In this document: one piece after another, positions 22,587 to 29,973 of the stretch | How positions within the stretch are numbered: position 1 is the stretch's first letter | Layout of the letters: each line of letters begins with the position of its first letter | DNA from: Rhodosalinus sp046542825 | GTDB lineage: Bacteria; Pseudomonadota; Alphaproteobacteria; Rhodobacterales; Rhodobacteraceae | Assembly: GCF_046542825.1 (NCBI RefSeq) | Contig: NZ_JBKHAQ010000018.1 | Location: 1-33,682 of the forward strand | DNA length: 33,682 nucleotides | Direction: 5' to 3' | Made by a program: the position numbers and the translations under genes | Notes under the pieces: generated by a model | Seen by the model: only the letters and a program-made list of their open reading frames with translations | Told to the model about the DNA's origin: nothing | Databases searched by the model: none

Positions 22587-24128
22587 ATGAGGCCCATCCG
22601 CCTGATGGCCGGTTTCCTGACGGTCGGGGTCTGGACGCTTGCAAGCCGCGTGCTGGGCTTCGTGCGCGACGTGCTGATCCTTGCCTTCCTTGGCACCGGC
22701 CCGCTCTACGAGGCCTATGTCGTGGCCTTCCGCCTGCCCAACATGTTCCGCCGTTTCTTCGCCGAAGGCGCCTTCAACACCGCCTTCGTGCCGATGTTCT
22801 CGAAGAAGCTGGAGGGCGAAGAGGATGCGCAGGGCTTCGCGCGCGACGCCTTCGCGGGGCTGGCCACGGTGCTGATCGCGCTCACGCTGGTCGCGCAGAT
22901 CGCAATGCCCTGGCTGATCTATGGCATGGCCTCGGGCTTTGCCGGGCAGGTGGAGTTCGAGCTGTCGGTCGAATTCGGGCGCATCGCCTTTCCCTACATC
23001 CTCTTCATCTCGCTCGCCGCGCTGCTCTCGGGCGTGCTGAACGCGACCGGCCGCTTCGCCGCCGCCGCCGCCGCGCCCGTGCTGCTGAACCTGCTGTTGA
23101 TCGGCGCCATCGGCGGGGCGCATCTCATGGGCGGCGACGTGGCGCGCGCGCTGATCTGGGCGATCCCGGTGGCGGGGGTCGCGCAACTCCTGCTGGTGGC
23201 GATCGCCGCGCGCGCGGCGGGCTTCACCATGCGGCTGCAGCGCCCGCGGCTCACGCCAGAGCTGCGGCGTCTGGTGCGCATCGCCGTGCCCGCGGCGCTG
23301 GCGGGGGGCGTGCTGCAGGTCAACCTGCTGGTCGGCCAGCAGGTGGCCAGCTACTTCGACCGCGCGGTGGGCTGGCTCTATGCCGCCGACAGGCTCTATC
23401 AGCTTCCCCTCGGCGTCGTCGGCATCGCCATCGGCATCGTGCTTCTGCCGGATCTCGCGCGCCGCCTGCGCGCGGGCGACGACGCCGGCGGGCGCGCGGC
23501 CTTTTCCCGCGCGGGCGAGATCGCGCTGGCGCTGACGATCCCCTGCGCCGTGGCGCTGGTGCTGATCCCCCTGCCCATCGTCTCGGTCCTGTTCGAGCGC
23601 GGGCAGGCCACGGCAGACGACAGCGCCGCCATCGCCGTGGCGGTGGCGATCTATGGCCTGGGTCTGCCGGCCTTCGTGCTGCAGAAGGTGCTGCAGCCGC
23701 TCTTCTTCGCGCGCGAGGACACGCGCACGCCCTTCCGCTACGCGCTCTGGGGGATGGTGGTGAACGCGGTGCTGGCGATCGGGCTGGCGCCCGTGGTGGG
23801 CTGGGTCGCGCCCGCCATCGCGGCGACGGCGGCGGCCTGGGTCATGGTGCTGCTGCTGGGCATCGGCGGGCGGCGCTTCGGCGATGTGGCGCGCTTCGAC
23901 GCGCGCTTCCGCAGCCGGATCTGGCGCATCCTCTGGGCCTCGGGGGTGATGGGCCTGGCGCTCTGGACGCTGGAGCTGATCCTGGGTCCCTTCCTCGGCA
24001 TGCCCGGCTGGCGCTACGGGGCGCTGGCGGTGCTGGTTCTGGGCGGTGCGGCGGTCTATTTCGGCGCCGCGCAGGTGCTGGGCGCGCTGCGCCTGTCGGA
24101 GGTGCGCGGCGCGCTCAGGCGCGGCTGA
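22587..24128 (+). CDS. murJ: Lipid II flippase MurJ (MviN)
   Basis: A 513-residue polytopic membrane protein of the MOP superfamily that moves lipid II across the inner membrane for peptidoglycan synthesis. The N-terminus RLMAGFLTVGVWTLASRVLGFVRDVLIL and YVAFRLPNMFRRFFAEGAFNTAFVPMF are diagnostic. Hydrophobic segments continue through the protein in a pattern matching 14 membrane helices. Downstream motifs such as YFDRAVGWLYAADRLYQLPLGVVGIAIG and LQKVLQPLFFAREDTRTP are typical. The start is ATG 22587, without a strong ribosome binding site. The gene runs after glnD and stops 4 bases before the convergent rhomboid-like gene. Confidence 0.96.
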   Translation: MRPIRLMAGFLTVGVWTLASRVLGFVRDVLILAFLGTGPLYEAYVVAFRLPNMFRRFFAEGAFNTAFVPMFSKKLEGEEDAQGFARDAFAGLATVLIALTLVAQIAMPWLIYGMASGFAGQVEFELSVEFGRIAFPYILFISLAALLSGVLNATGRFAAAAAAPVLLNLLLIGAIGGAHLMGGDVARALIWAIPVAGVAQLLLVAIAARAAGFTMRLQRPRLTPELRRLVRIAVPAALAGGVLQVNLLVGQQVASYFDRAVGWLYAADRLYQLPLGVVGIAIGIVLLPDLARRLRAGDDAGGRAAFSRAGEIALALTIPCAVALVLIPLPIVSVLFERGQATADDSAAIAVAVAIYGLGLPAFVLQKVLQPLFFAREDTRTPFRYALWGMVVNAVLAIGLAPVVGWVAPAIAATAAAWVMVLLLGIGGRRFGDVARFDARFRSRIWRILWASGVMGLALWTLELILGPFLGMPGWRYGALAVLVLGGAAVYFGAAQVLGALRLSEVRGALRRG

Positions 24129-24132
24129 GACA

Positions 24133-24819
24133 TCAGTCGCGTCGCATCCGCGCGCGCAGCCGCGTCCAGCCGCCGGGGCTGACGAAGAAGGACATCAGGA
24201 AGCCCGCCCCGAAGCCCGCAAGATCGGCGATCCAGTCGTTGTAGGGGCCGAAGAGCAGCCCGAAGATCAGCTGGATTCCCAGCAGCACGCCGATCAGGGT
24301 AAAGGCGCGAATCTGCTGCGCCCCCATCTGCCCCAGCCGCATCCACAACAGCCAGGTGAAGGCGCCGATCAGCCCGTAGACCCCCGGAAAGGCCCCCAGC
24401 AGCCACTGCGACCCGCCCAGCAGCAGGCCGAAGACCGCGGCGCCCACGACGCTGGAGACCGCGAAGACGCCCAGCGTGGCGACCGCGCCAAAGACCTCGC
24501 CCACCATCTTGCCCAGCGCCAGCAGCATGATCGCGGCGAAAAGCGCGTGGGTGAAGCTTGCGTGCACGAAGGGATAGGTGACGAAGCGCTGCAGATGCTC
24601 CAGCGGCCACTGCCCGGTCACGCGCATCCAGTCGAGGATCGCGGCGTTGAAGCCGTAGGTCTCGATCGCGGCGGCGCGCCAGCCCACCGCGCCCGGACCG
24701 CCGGCAAGCCCCCGCGCGCCCAGCGAAAACGCGACCTCCACCGCCACGATCAGCAGGAACAGCGCCACCACCACGGGCGGCAGCGGATTGACCGGCGCGG
24801 GGCCGGGCGCGTGGCTCAT
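24133..24819 (-). CDS. Rhomboid-like membrane protein lacking catalytic residues
   Basis: A 228-residue protein with about six hydrophobic segments and a rhomboid framework: RFVTYPFVHASFTHALF (78-94) is the L1 loop and TM2 entry, FPGVYGLIGAFTW (144-156) is the TM4 region, and NDWIADLAGFGAGFL (194-208) is TM6. Aligned by eye to E. coli GlpG, the catalytic Ser of GLSG is Pro145 (AFPG), the catalytic His of AHIAG is Asp199 (ADLAG), and the oxyanion Asn of HILFN is Ala95 (HALFA). It is therefore predicted to be a non-proteolytic rhomboid pseudoprotease. Start ATG 24819. It is divergent from trpS and ends 4 bases from murJ. Confidence 0.85.
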   Translation of the reverse strand: MSHAPGPAPVNPLPPVVVALFLLIVAVEVAFSLGARGLAGGPGAVGWRAAAIETYGFNAAILDWMRVTGQWPLEHLQRFVTYPFVHASFTHALFAAIMLLALGKMVGEVFGAVATLGVFAVSSVVGAAVFGLLLGGSQWLLGAFPGVYGLIGAFTWLLWMRLGQMGAQQIRAFTLIGVLLGIQLIFGLLFGPYNDWIADLAGFGAGFLMSFFVSPGGWTRLRARMRRD

Positions 24820-24838
24820 GGCGCGCTCCCTCGCTCGC

Positions 24839-24867
24839 TTGACGCTTTGGCCCCCCGTGGGTAAGCG
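24839..24867 (+). promoter_or_regulatory. Predicted sigma-70 promoter of trpS
   Basis: TTGACG (24839-24844), a 17-base spacer, then TAAGCG (24862-24867), 36 bases before the ATG at 24904. The -35 is close to consensus. The -10 is weak by E. coli standards but of the degenerate kind usual in GC-rich alphaproteobacteria. Confidence 0.45.
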
Positions 24868-24903
24868 AGCCGGGACCCGAACGCCAGACGGAGTTTTCCC
24901 CGC

Positions 24904-25935
24904 ATGTCCGACGCGGATCCCCTTGCCGGTTTCACCCCGCGCGTGTTCTCCGGCATCCAGCCGTCCGGCGGGCTGACGCTCGGCAATTATCTCGGCGCGA
25001 TGAAGCGCTTCGTCGAGATGCAGGAGCAGGGGGTCGAGACGGTCTATTGCGTGGTGGACCTGCACGCGATCACCGTCTGGCAGGACCCCGCGAAGCTCAC
25101 CCGCGCCACGCGCGAGCTTTGCGCGGGCTTCATAGCGGCGGGCATCGACCCCGGGCGTTCGATCCTCTTCAATCAGTCCCAGGTGGCCGAGCACGCGCAG
25201 CTTGCCTGGGTCTTCAACTGCGTGGCGCGCATGGGCTGGATGAAGCGCATGACGCAGTGGAAGGACAAGGCCGGCAAGAACCAGGAGGAGGCGAGCCTGG
25301 GGCTCTTCGCCTATCCCGCGCTGATGGCCGCCGACATCCTTGTCTATCACGCCACGCATGTCCCCGTGGGCGAGGACCAGAAGCAGCACCTTGAGCTCAC
25401 GCGCGACATCGCGGCGAAGTTCAACCACGACTACGGGGTGAACTTCTTCCCGCTGACCGAGCCGGTGATCGAGGGCGCGGCCACGCGGGTGATGAGCCTG
25501 CGCGACGGGTCGAAAAAGATGTCGAAATCCGATCCCTCGGACATGAGCCGCATCAACATGACCGACGATGCCGACACCATCGCGCAGAAGATCCGCAAGG
25601 CGCGCACCGACCCCGAGCCGCTGCCCTCGGACCACGCGGGGCTGGAGGAACGGCCCGAGGCGCGCAACCTCGTCAACATCTACGCGGGCCTTGCCGACAT
25701 GAAGGTCGAGGAAGTGCTGGCCGAATACGGCGGCAGGCAGTTCTCGGCGTTCAAGCCGGCGCTGGCGGAACTGGCGGTCGAGAAGCTCTCGCCCATCTCG
25801 GCCGAAATGGCCCGGCTGATGGAGGCGCCCGACGAGATCGACGCGATTCTCGCCCGCGGCGCCGAGCGTGCCCGCGCGCTGGCCGCCCCGATCCTCAGGC
25901 GCACCTACGAGATCGTGGGGATGGTGGGGGCCTGA
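24904..25935 (+). CDS. trpS: Tryptophanyl-tRNA synthetase
   Basis: A 343-residue class I aminoacyl-tRNA synthetase charging tRNA-Trp. The ATP-binding HIGH-equivalent region is FSGIQPSGGLTLGNYLGA (about 15-32), with TLGN in place of HIGH as in bacterial TrpRS. The KMSKS loop is SKKMSKSDPS (about 202-211). VYCVVDLHAIT and AYPALMAADILVY line the Trp pocket, and PVGEDQKQHLELTRDIA is also conserved. Length and start are normal (ATG 24904, GGAG 12 bases upstream). A membrane protein of unknown function follows one base after its stop. Confidence 0.97.
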   Translation: MSDADPLAGFTPRVFSGIQPSGGLTLGNYLGAMKRFVEMQEQGVETVYCVVDLHAITVWQDPAKLTRATRELCAGFIAAGIDPGRSILFNQSQVAEHAQLAWVFNCVARMGWMKRMTQWKDKAGKNQEEASLGLFAYPALMAADILVYHATHVPVGEDQKQHLELTRDIAAKFNHDYGVNFFPLTEPVIEGAATRVMSLRDGSKKMSKSDPSDMSRINMTDDADTIAQKIRKARTDPEPLPSDHAGLEERPEARNLVNIYAGLADMKVEEVLAEYGGRQFSAFKPALAELAVEKLSPISAEMARLMEAPDEIDAILARGAERARALAAPILRRTYEIVGMVGA

Positions 25936-25936
25936 G

Positions 25937-26977
25937 ATGCGGCGCGCGCTCCGGGCCTTCCTCGGGGCGCTCCTGATCGTATCGCTGGCCTGGAGCGGCG
26001 GCACCGCCGTGCAGCTTTTCGGCAGCGGCCCTGCCCGGCTCTGGGTAGACCGCGAGGCGGACCGCATCCTGGCCGAGGTGGACCGGCAGCTCGCGCGCGT
26101 CGCGGGGCCGGAGCGCATCGGCGGGCGGGTCTCCGCCCTTCTGGCAGAGGAGCCGCGCAACTGGCTCGCGCTCGACGCCGTTCTGGCAGAGGCCGCGCGG
26201 CTCGGGGTCGCCCTGCCGCCGGACCTCGCCACGCGGGTGGAAGCGGCGCGGGCGGAGGATTTCAGTAAGTGGGCGCGTGCGGAACGATGCTCGCGCTGCG
26301 CCATGAACCCCGAGCAATGCAGTTTTGATCTGGTGATACCGTGTCGCGGTCCGGTCGTGTTGACGCCGATCGCCGACCTCACGGACCTGGTCCGGGAAGG
26401 CCGCAAGTATCTGCGTGGAGAGGACGTGGACGAGGTGATCGTGATCCTTTCCGCCATCGGTCTTGCCGCTCTGGTTGCGCCACCCGTCAAGACAGCCGCG
26501 GGGCTGGCGAAGCTGGCGAGCACAATGGGCGCGATGCCGGGCTGGATGATGCGCAGCCTAAGCGACGCGGCTCGGAGAGCCGTGGACTGGGCGAGCCTCC
26601 CCAAGGTGCGACACCCGAGCGATGTGCGTCTGCTTCTCCGCCAGGATGAGCTTCAGCCCACGCTGACGATGCTCGGCGGTGCGCGCCGTGTGCTGGATGG
26701 TGCGGGCGCGGCGGGCGGTCTCTACCTGATCGGCAAGACCGCCGATGCCGCGGACCTCGCACGGCTGGCGCGGGTGTCCGAGGCGGCGGGGGAGCGCACG
26801 GTCGGCGCCATGGAGATCCTCGGCAAGAGCCGGTTGCTGCGGACCGCGTTGCGCCTTTCGGACGAGGCGCTGCAACTGGTCGCGGGCCTCGCCGCCGCGG
26901 TCGCGGCGCTCGTCGGGGTCCTGCTGTCGGGCACCACCAGCCTTGCCCTGCGCACCGCGCGCCGCCGCCTCGGGTAA
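25937..26977 (+). CDS. Membrane protein with a four-cysteine cluster, unknown function
   Basis: A 346-residue protein whose ATG (25937) comes one base after the trpS stop, so the two are probably co-transcribed. An N-terminal anchor or signal sequence (about 5-25) is followed by a helical, charged region. A compact cysteine cluster then follows (C118, C121, C128, C136, in RCSRCAMNPEQC and IPCRGP). A hydrophobic central segment lies at about 166-190, with Ala/Leu-rich helices and a last hydrophobic segment near 316-335 before a basic end (RTARRRLG). The CxxC plus two more cysteines could bind metal or form disulfides. Codon use between about 26260 and 26660 is somewhat less GC-biased than in neighbours. 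I do not recognise a characterised family. Confidence 0.72.
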   Translation: MRRALRAFLGALLIVSLAWSGGTAVQLFGSGPARLWVDREADRILAEVDRQLARVAGPERIGGRVSALLAEEPRNWLALDAVLAEAARLGVALPPDLATRVEAARAEDFSKWARAERCSRCAMNPEQCSFDLVIPCRGPVVLTPIADLTDLVREGRKYLRGEDVDEVIVILSAIGLAALVAPPVKTAAGLAKLASTMGAMPGWMMRSLSDAARRAVDWASLPKVRHPSDVRLLLRQDELQPTLTMLGGARRVLDGAGAAGGLYLIGKTADAADLARLARVSEAAGERTVGAMEILGKSRLLRTALRLSDEALQLVAGLAAAVAALVGVLLSGTTSLALRTARRRLG

Positions 26978-27009
26978 GCGCCGCGCCCGGCGCGCTTCCC
27001 CTTCGGGGG
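26978..27009 (+). terminator. Stem-loop pair after the trpS-linked gene, possible transcript end
   Basis: Directly after the stop at 26977 lies a 6-bp stem GCGCCG-CGCC-CGGCGC (26978-26993). It is followed by a 4-bp stem with a stable TTCG tetraloop, CCCC-TTCG-GGGG (26998-27009). No T-run follows, so a Rho-independent terminator in the strict sense is not shown. The next gene is convergent, which makes a transcript end here plausible. Confidence 0.3.
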
Positions 27010-27115
27010 CGGACGCAGGCAGGTGACAATTGCACCCGTGCCGTGGCGGGGGCGGTTTCCCTGCGGGCCGCGCGCAGCGGAGGCTTCGTCCGCACCGGAA
27101 GCGAAGGCCCCGCTG

Positions 27116-27667
27116 TCAGATGAGCCGCACCTGCGTGCCGACCTCCACGAGTTCGAACAGATCCTCCACCTGCTCGTTGAAGAGCCCGATGCAGCCGTCC
27201 GAGGACTTGCGCCCGATCTTGCGCGTGTCGTGGGTGCCGTGGATGCGGTAGTATTGCCACGACAGGTGCATGGCCCGCGTGCCCATCGGGTTGTCGGGCC
27301 CTGCAGGGACGGTGGCGGGCAGCGAGGGGTCGCGCTCGCGCATCGAGGGCGTGGGCGTCCAGGTGGGGTTGCGCACCTTCTTCACGACCTCCGTGTAGCC
27401 CAGGCGGGTCAGCTCCTCGCTCATCGGGACGGACGTGGGGTAGACGCGATAGGTCTCGCCGTCGCCCGCCCAGAAGTGCAGCGCGCGGCTGACCGTGTCG
27501 GCGACGATAGCGCCCTTGCCGAGGGTGTCGAAGTGATCGCGCCAGTCCGCGGTGCGAAAGCTCGACACGTTCCGCCGGGCGACCTCCTGCCGCTGGGCCG
27601 CGATCGCGGGCGCCGCGATCAGCCCCACCGTGGCGGCCAGAAAACTCCTGCGTCCGATGCGTGCCAT
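27116..27667 (-). CDS. L,D-transpeptidase (YkuD domain), Tat-exported, atypical active-site motif
   Basis: A 183-residue protein starting at ATG 27667, with AGGAG 7 bases upstream. The N-terminus RIGRRSFLAATVGLIAAPAIAA is a twin-arginine signal peptide with cleavage near residue 24. The YkuD domain follows: YRVYPTSVP, GPDNPMGTRAMHLS, RIHGTHD (H143) and SSDGCIGLFNEQVEDL with the catalytic C159. The usual SHGC-I-R motif reads SDGC-I-G, so the His before Gly-Cys is Asp and the following Arg is Gly; the Cys and the upstream HG are kept. The expected role is cross-linking peptidoglycan or attaching proteins to it in the periplasm. Activity should be checked given the changed motif. Confidence 0.9.
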   Translation of the reverse strand: MARIGRRSFLAATVGLIAAPAIAAQRQEVARRNVSSFRTADWRDHFDTLGKGAIVADTVSRALHFWAGDGETYRVYPTSVPMSEELTRLGYTEVVKKVRNPTWTPTPSMRERDPSLPATVPAGPDNPMGTRAMHLSWQYYRIHGTHDTRKIGRKSSDGCIGLFNEQVEDLFELVEVGTQVRLI

Positions 27668-27893
27668 GGGTGGTCTCCTGTCCTTCTGCCTCGGGCGCGA
27701 AACCAACCCGATCGGCCGCTCACGGGCAATTCACGTTCCGGTCAGGGCCGGGCACGACAGGCCGTCACAAAACCGACGCCTGTTTGCCCTAACCATGGTG
27801 CCGGGCGAATCGCACCGCCCGCCGCGGCACAGGTCCCCCCCGACACCGTCACGCCGCCGCGCGCCCCATGCCGGGACAGACCCGGCGCCATAC

Positions 27894-27918
27894 GCCCCCG
27901 GCGTCCCCCGCCGGGGGC
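27894..27918 (+). repeat. 10-bp perfect hairpin upstream of the pca operon
   Basis: GCCCCCGGCG-TCCCC-CGCCGGGGGC followed by ATTTCGCG. The 25-base palindrome lies 11 bases before a putative -35. It could be an operator, a terminator for readthrough, or a member of the hairpin-plus-ATTT repeat class seen at 9804-9856 and 33638-33674. Confidence 0.6.
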
Positions 27919-27928
27919 ATTTCGCGTC

Positions 27929-27957
27929 TGGACCTCCGCGCGGGGCGGGCCTAGGCT
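27929..27957 (+). promoter_or_regulatory. Predicted promoter of the aminotransferase-pca-LOV operon
   Basis: TGGACC (27929-27934), a 17-base spacer, then TAGGCT (27952-27957), 36 bases before the ATG at 27993. The -35 is the same hexamer as in the predicted promoter of the LpoA-like gene. The -10 matches the consensus only at T1, A2 and T6. Confidence 0.4.
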
Positions 27958-27992
27958 CCGGCGGCAATCCGGCATGGGGGAGGAGGCGCGCG

Positions 27993-28868
27993 ATGGCGAC
28001 CGGCACCAATCTTCGCACTTGGTTCGACGGGGCCTGGCACGAGGGCGACGTGATGGTGATGCGCGCCGCCGATCATGGCGCCTGGCTGGGCACCACGGTC
28101 TTCGACGGGGCGCGCTTCGTGCAGGGCATCGCGCCGGACCTTCACGCCCACTGCGCCCGCGTGAACCGCTCGGCCGAGGCGCTGATGATCCGCCCCAGCG
28201 TCACGACCGAGGAGATGGTCGAGATCGTGCGCGAGGGGCTGCGCGCCTACCCGAAGGACGCCGCCGTCTACATCCGGCCGATGTACTGGGCGATCGAGGG
28301 CGGCGACCTCGGCATCGTGCCGACGCAGACCGAGACCGGCTTCTGCGTCTCGCTGGAAGAGATCCCGATGGCCCCGCCCGAGGCCGCGACCACCCTGACC
28401 ACCACCCGCTTCCGCCGCCCGGTGCTGGAGGACGCGGTGGTCAACGCCAAGGCCGGCTGCCTTTACCCCAACAACGCGCGGATGCTGGCCGAGGCGCGCG
28501 CCAAAGGCTTCGGCAACGCGCTGGTGGCCGACGCGCTGGGCAACGTGGCGGAGACGGCGACCGCCAACATCTTCATGGTGAAGGACGGCGAGGTCTTTAC
28601 CCCCATCCCCAACGGCACCTTCCTTGCCGGCATCACGCGGGCGCGGCATATCCGCAACATGCGCGCCGACGGCATGACGGTGCACGAGACGGTGCTGGGC
28701 TTCGACGATTTCCGCGACGCGGACGAGGTCTTCATGTCCGGCAACATGAACAAGGTCACGCCGGTCACGGCCTTCGACGACCGCGAATACCAGGTCGGGC
28801 CGGTCACGCGCCGCGTGCGCGAGCTTTACTGGGACTGGGCGCATTCGGATGCGGAGGCGGCGGTTTGA
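27993..28868 (+). CDS. Class IV aminotransferase, branched-chain aminotransferase-like
   Basis: A 291-residue PLP enzyme of fold type IV. Start ATG 27993 with GGAGG 7 bases upstream. K153 in VVNAKAGCLYPNN is the expected Schiff-base lysine and E187 in GNVAETATANIF the glutamate contacting the pyridine nitrogen. AGITRARHI and MSGNMNKVTPV complete the cofactor and substrate site. Automated annotation would call this IlvE. D-amino acid aminotransferases and aminodeoxychorismate lyases share the fold, so the substrate is uncertain, and no ilv or leu genes are near. Its stop overlaps the pcaC start, placing it in the aromatic-degradation operon, an unusual partner. Supply or removal of an amino group on an aromatic-pathway metabolite is one speculative reason. 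Confidence 0.87.
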   Translation: MATGTNLRTWFDGAWHEGDVMVMRAADHGAWLGTTVFDGARFVQGIAPDLHAHCARVNRSAEALMIRPSVTTEEMVEIVREGLRAYPKDAAVYIRPMYWAIEGGDLGIVPTQTETGFCVSLEEIPMAPPEAATTLTTTRFRRPVLEDAVVNAKAGCLYPNNARMLAEARAKGFGNALVADALGNVAETATANIFMVKDGEVFTPIPNGTFLAGITRARHIRNMRADGMTVHETVLGFDDFRDADEVFMSGNMNKVTPVTAFDDREYQVGPVTRRVRELYWDWAHSDAEAAV

Positions 28869-29245
28869 GCACGCGCCTCGATCAGGGCATGGCCACGCGC
28901 CGCCGCGTGCTGGGCGACGCGCATGTGGATCGGGCGGAGGCGAGGAAGACGAGCTTCGACGCGCCGTTCCAGGAGATGATCACGGAGGCCGCCTGGGGCC
29001 ACGTCTGGTCCCGCGAGGGGCTCAGCCTGCGGGACCGCTCGCTCATCACGCTGGCGCTTCTGGCCGCGCAGGGCTCGGACGCGGAGGTCGCGATGCACGT
29101 CCGCGCCACCGCCAACACCGGCGCCACGCCGGAAGAGGTGATGGAGGCGATGCTGCATGTGGCGATCTATGCCGGCGTGCCGCGGGCCAACCACGCCATC
29201 GGCATCGCCCGGCGCGCCTATGCCGAGATGGGGGTGGAGGTATGA
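28865..29245 (+). CDS. pcaC: 4-carboxymuconolactone decarboxylase
   Basis: A 126-residue cytosolic enzyme of the beta-ketoadipate pathway that decarboxylates 4-carboxymuconolactone to beta-ketoadipate enol-lactone. I place the start at the TTG 28865, which lies across the aminotransferase stop (TTGA) and has GGAGG exactly 7 bases upstream. This gives MSTRLDQGMATRRRVLGDAHVDRA, which lines up with the normal PcaC N-terminus. The ATG at 28889 would truncate it. Conserved features are the FDAPFQEMITEAAWGHVWSR core, LALLAAQGSDAEVAMHVRA and the C-terminal YAGVPRANHAIGIA. pcaH begins inside its stop codon (ATGA). Confidence 0.95.
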   Translation: MSTRLDQGMATRRRVLGDAHVDRAEARKTSFDAPFQEMITEAAWGHVWSREGLSLRDRSLITLALLAAQGSDAEVAMHVRATANTGATPEEVMEAMLHVAIYAGVPRANHAIGIARRAYAEMGVEV

Positions 29246-29970
29246 GGAAACACGACGGCGAATTCTTCCAGCGCGACCGGCAGTGGCACCCGCCGGCGCA
29301 TGCCGCGCAATACAAGTCCTCTGTCGCGCGCAGCCCGCGCTTTGCCGCGCTCTCGATCGAGAATACCCGCTCCGAAATCACCGGCCCCGTCTTTCGCCCC
29401 GACGATGTGCAGCCGATCGACCGCGACCTGATCCTGAACTACGCGCAGGACGGCGAGCCGGTGGGCGAGCGCATCATCGTGCACGGCCGCGTTCTGGACG
29501 AAGAGGCGCGGCCCGTCCCCAACACGCTGGTCGAGGTCTGGCAGGCCAACGCCGGCGGGCGCTACCGCCACCGCAACGACAGCTATCTCGCGCCCATCGA
29601 CCCCAACTTCGGCGGCTGCGGGCGGACCCTGACGGACGAAGAGGGCTACTACTTCTTCCGCACGATCAAGCCCGGCGCCTACCCCTGGCGCAACTGGGAG
29701 AACAACTGGCGCCCGGCGCACATCCACTTCTCGGTCTTCGGGACGGGCTGGGCGCAGCGGCTGATCACGCAGATGTATTTCGAGGGCGATCCGCTGATCC
29801 CGCTCTGCCCGATCGTGGGCACCATCCCCGACCCGGCCGCCATCGACATGCTGGTCGCGCGGCTCGACATGAATGCCACGATCCCCTTCGATTCCATCGC
29901 CTACCGCTTCGACATCGTGCTGCGCGGGCGCCGCTCGACGCTGTTCGAGAACCGGCTGGAAGGAAACTGA
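29242..29970 (+). CDS. pcaH: Protocatechuate 3,4-dioxygenase, beta subunit
   Basis: A 242-residue subunit carrying the non-haem Fe(III) of the intradiol dioxygenase that opens protocatechuate to 3-carboxy-cis,cis-muconate. All four iron ligands are present: Y108 (GGRYRHRND), Y147 (PGAYPWR), H160 and H162 (RPAHIHF). These numbers equal the Pseudomonas putida positions. An N-terminal region starting FFQRDRQWHPPAH and the catalytic core around VEVWQANAGG are normal. Start ATG 29242, with GGAGG immediately upstream, overlaps the pcaC stop by 4 bases. pcaG follows 3 bases after the stop. Confidence 0.97.
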   Translation: MRKHDGEFFQRDRQWHPPAHAAQYKSSVARSPRFAALSIENTRSEITGPVFRPDDVQPIDRDLILNYAQDGEPVGERIIVHGRVLDEEARPVPNTLVEVWQANAGGRYRHRNDSYLAPIDPNFGGCGRTLTDEEGYYFFRTIKPGAYPWRNWENNWRPAHIHFSVFGTGWAQRLITQMYFEGDPLIPLCPIVGTIPDPAAIDMLVARLDMNATIPFDSIAYRFDIVLRGRRSTLFENRLEGN

Positions 29971-29973
29971 GCC

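Larger units (their letters stand above)
27668..27992. other. Divergent intergenic region before the aminotransferase-pca operon (325 bases)
   Basis: No gene is supported. The region contains a strong 10-bp perfect inverted repeat (27894-27918) and a promoter-like pair 3' of it (27929-27957). It also holds a less GC-rich patch near 27768-27795 (CACAAAACC and TGTTTGCCCTAACC) that could hold regulator or promoter sites for either side. A clear PcaQ-type or IclR-type operator was not found. Confidence 0.55.

Noticed and set aside
24133..26604. An 823-codon minus-strand frame running through trpS into the rhomboid-like gene
   Set aside because: Only the last 228 codons, from the ATG at 24819, encode a recognisable protein. 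The rest is the shadow of trpS and the following gene.
27783..27800. CTAACC-ATGG-TGCCGG as a PcaQ-type operator (ATAACC-N4-GGTTAA)
   Set aside because: Only the left half resembles the site and the right half does not match, so no PcaQ box is claimed.
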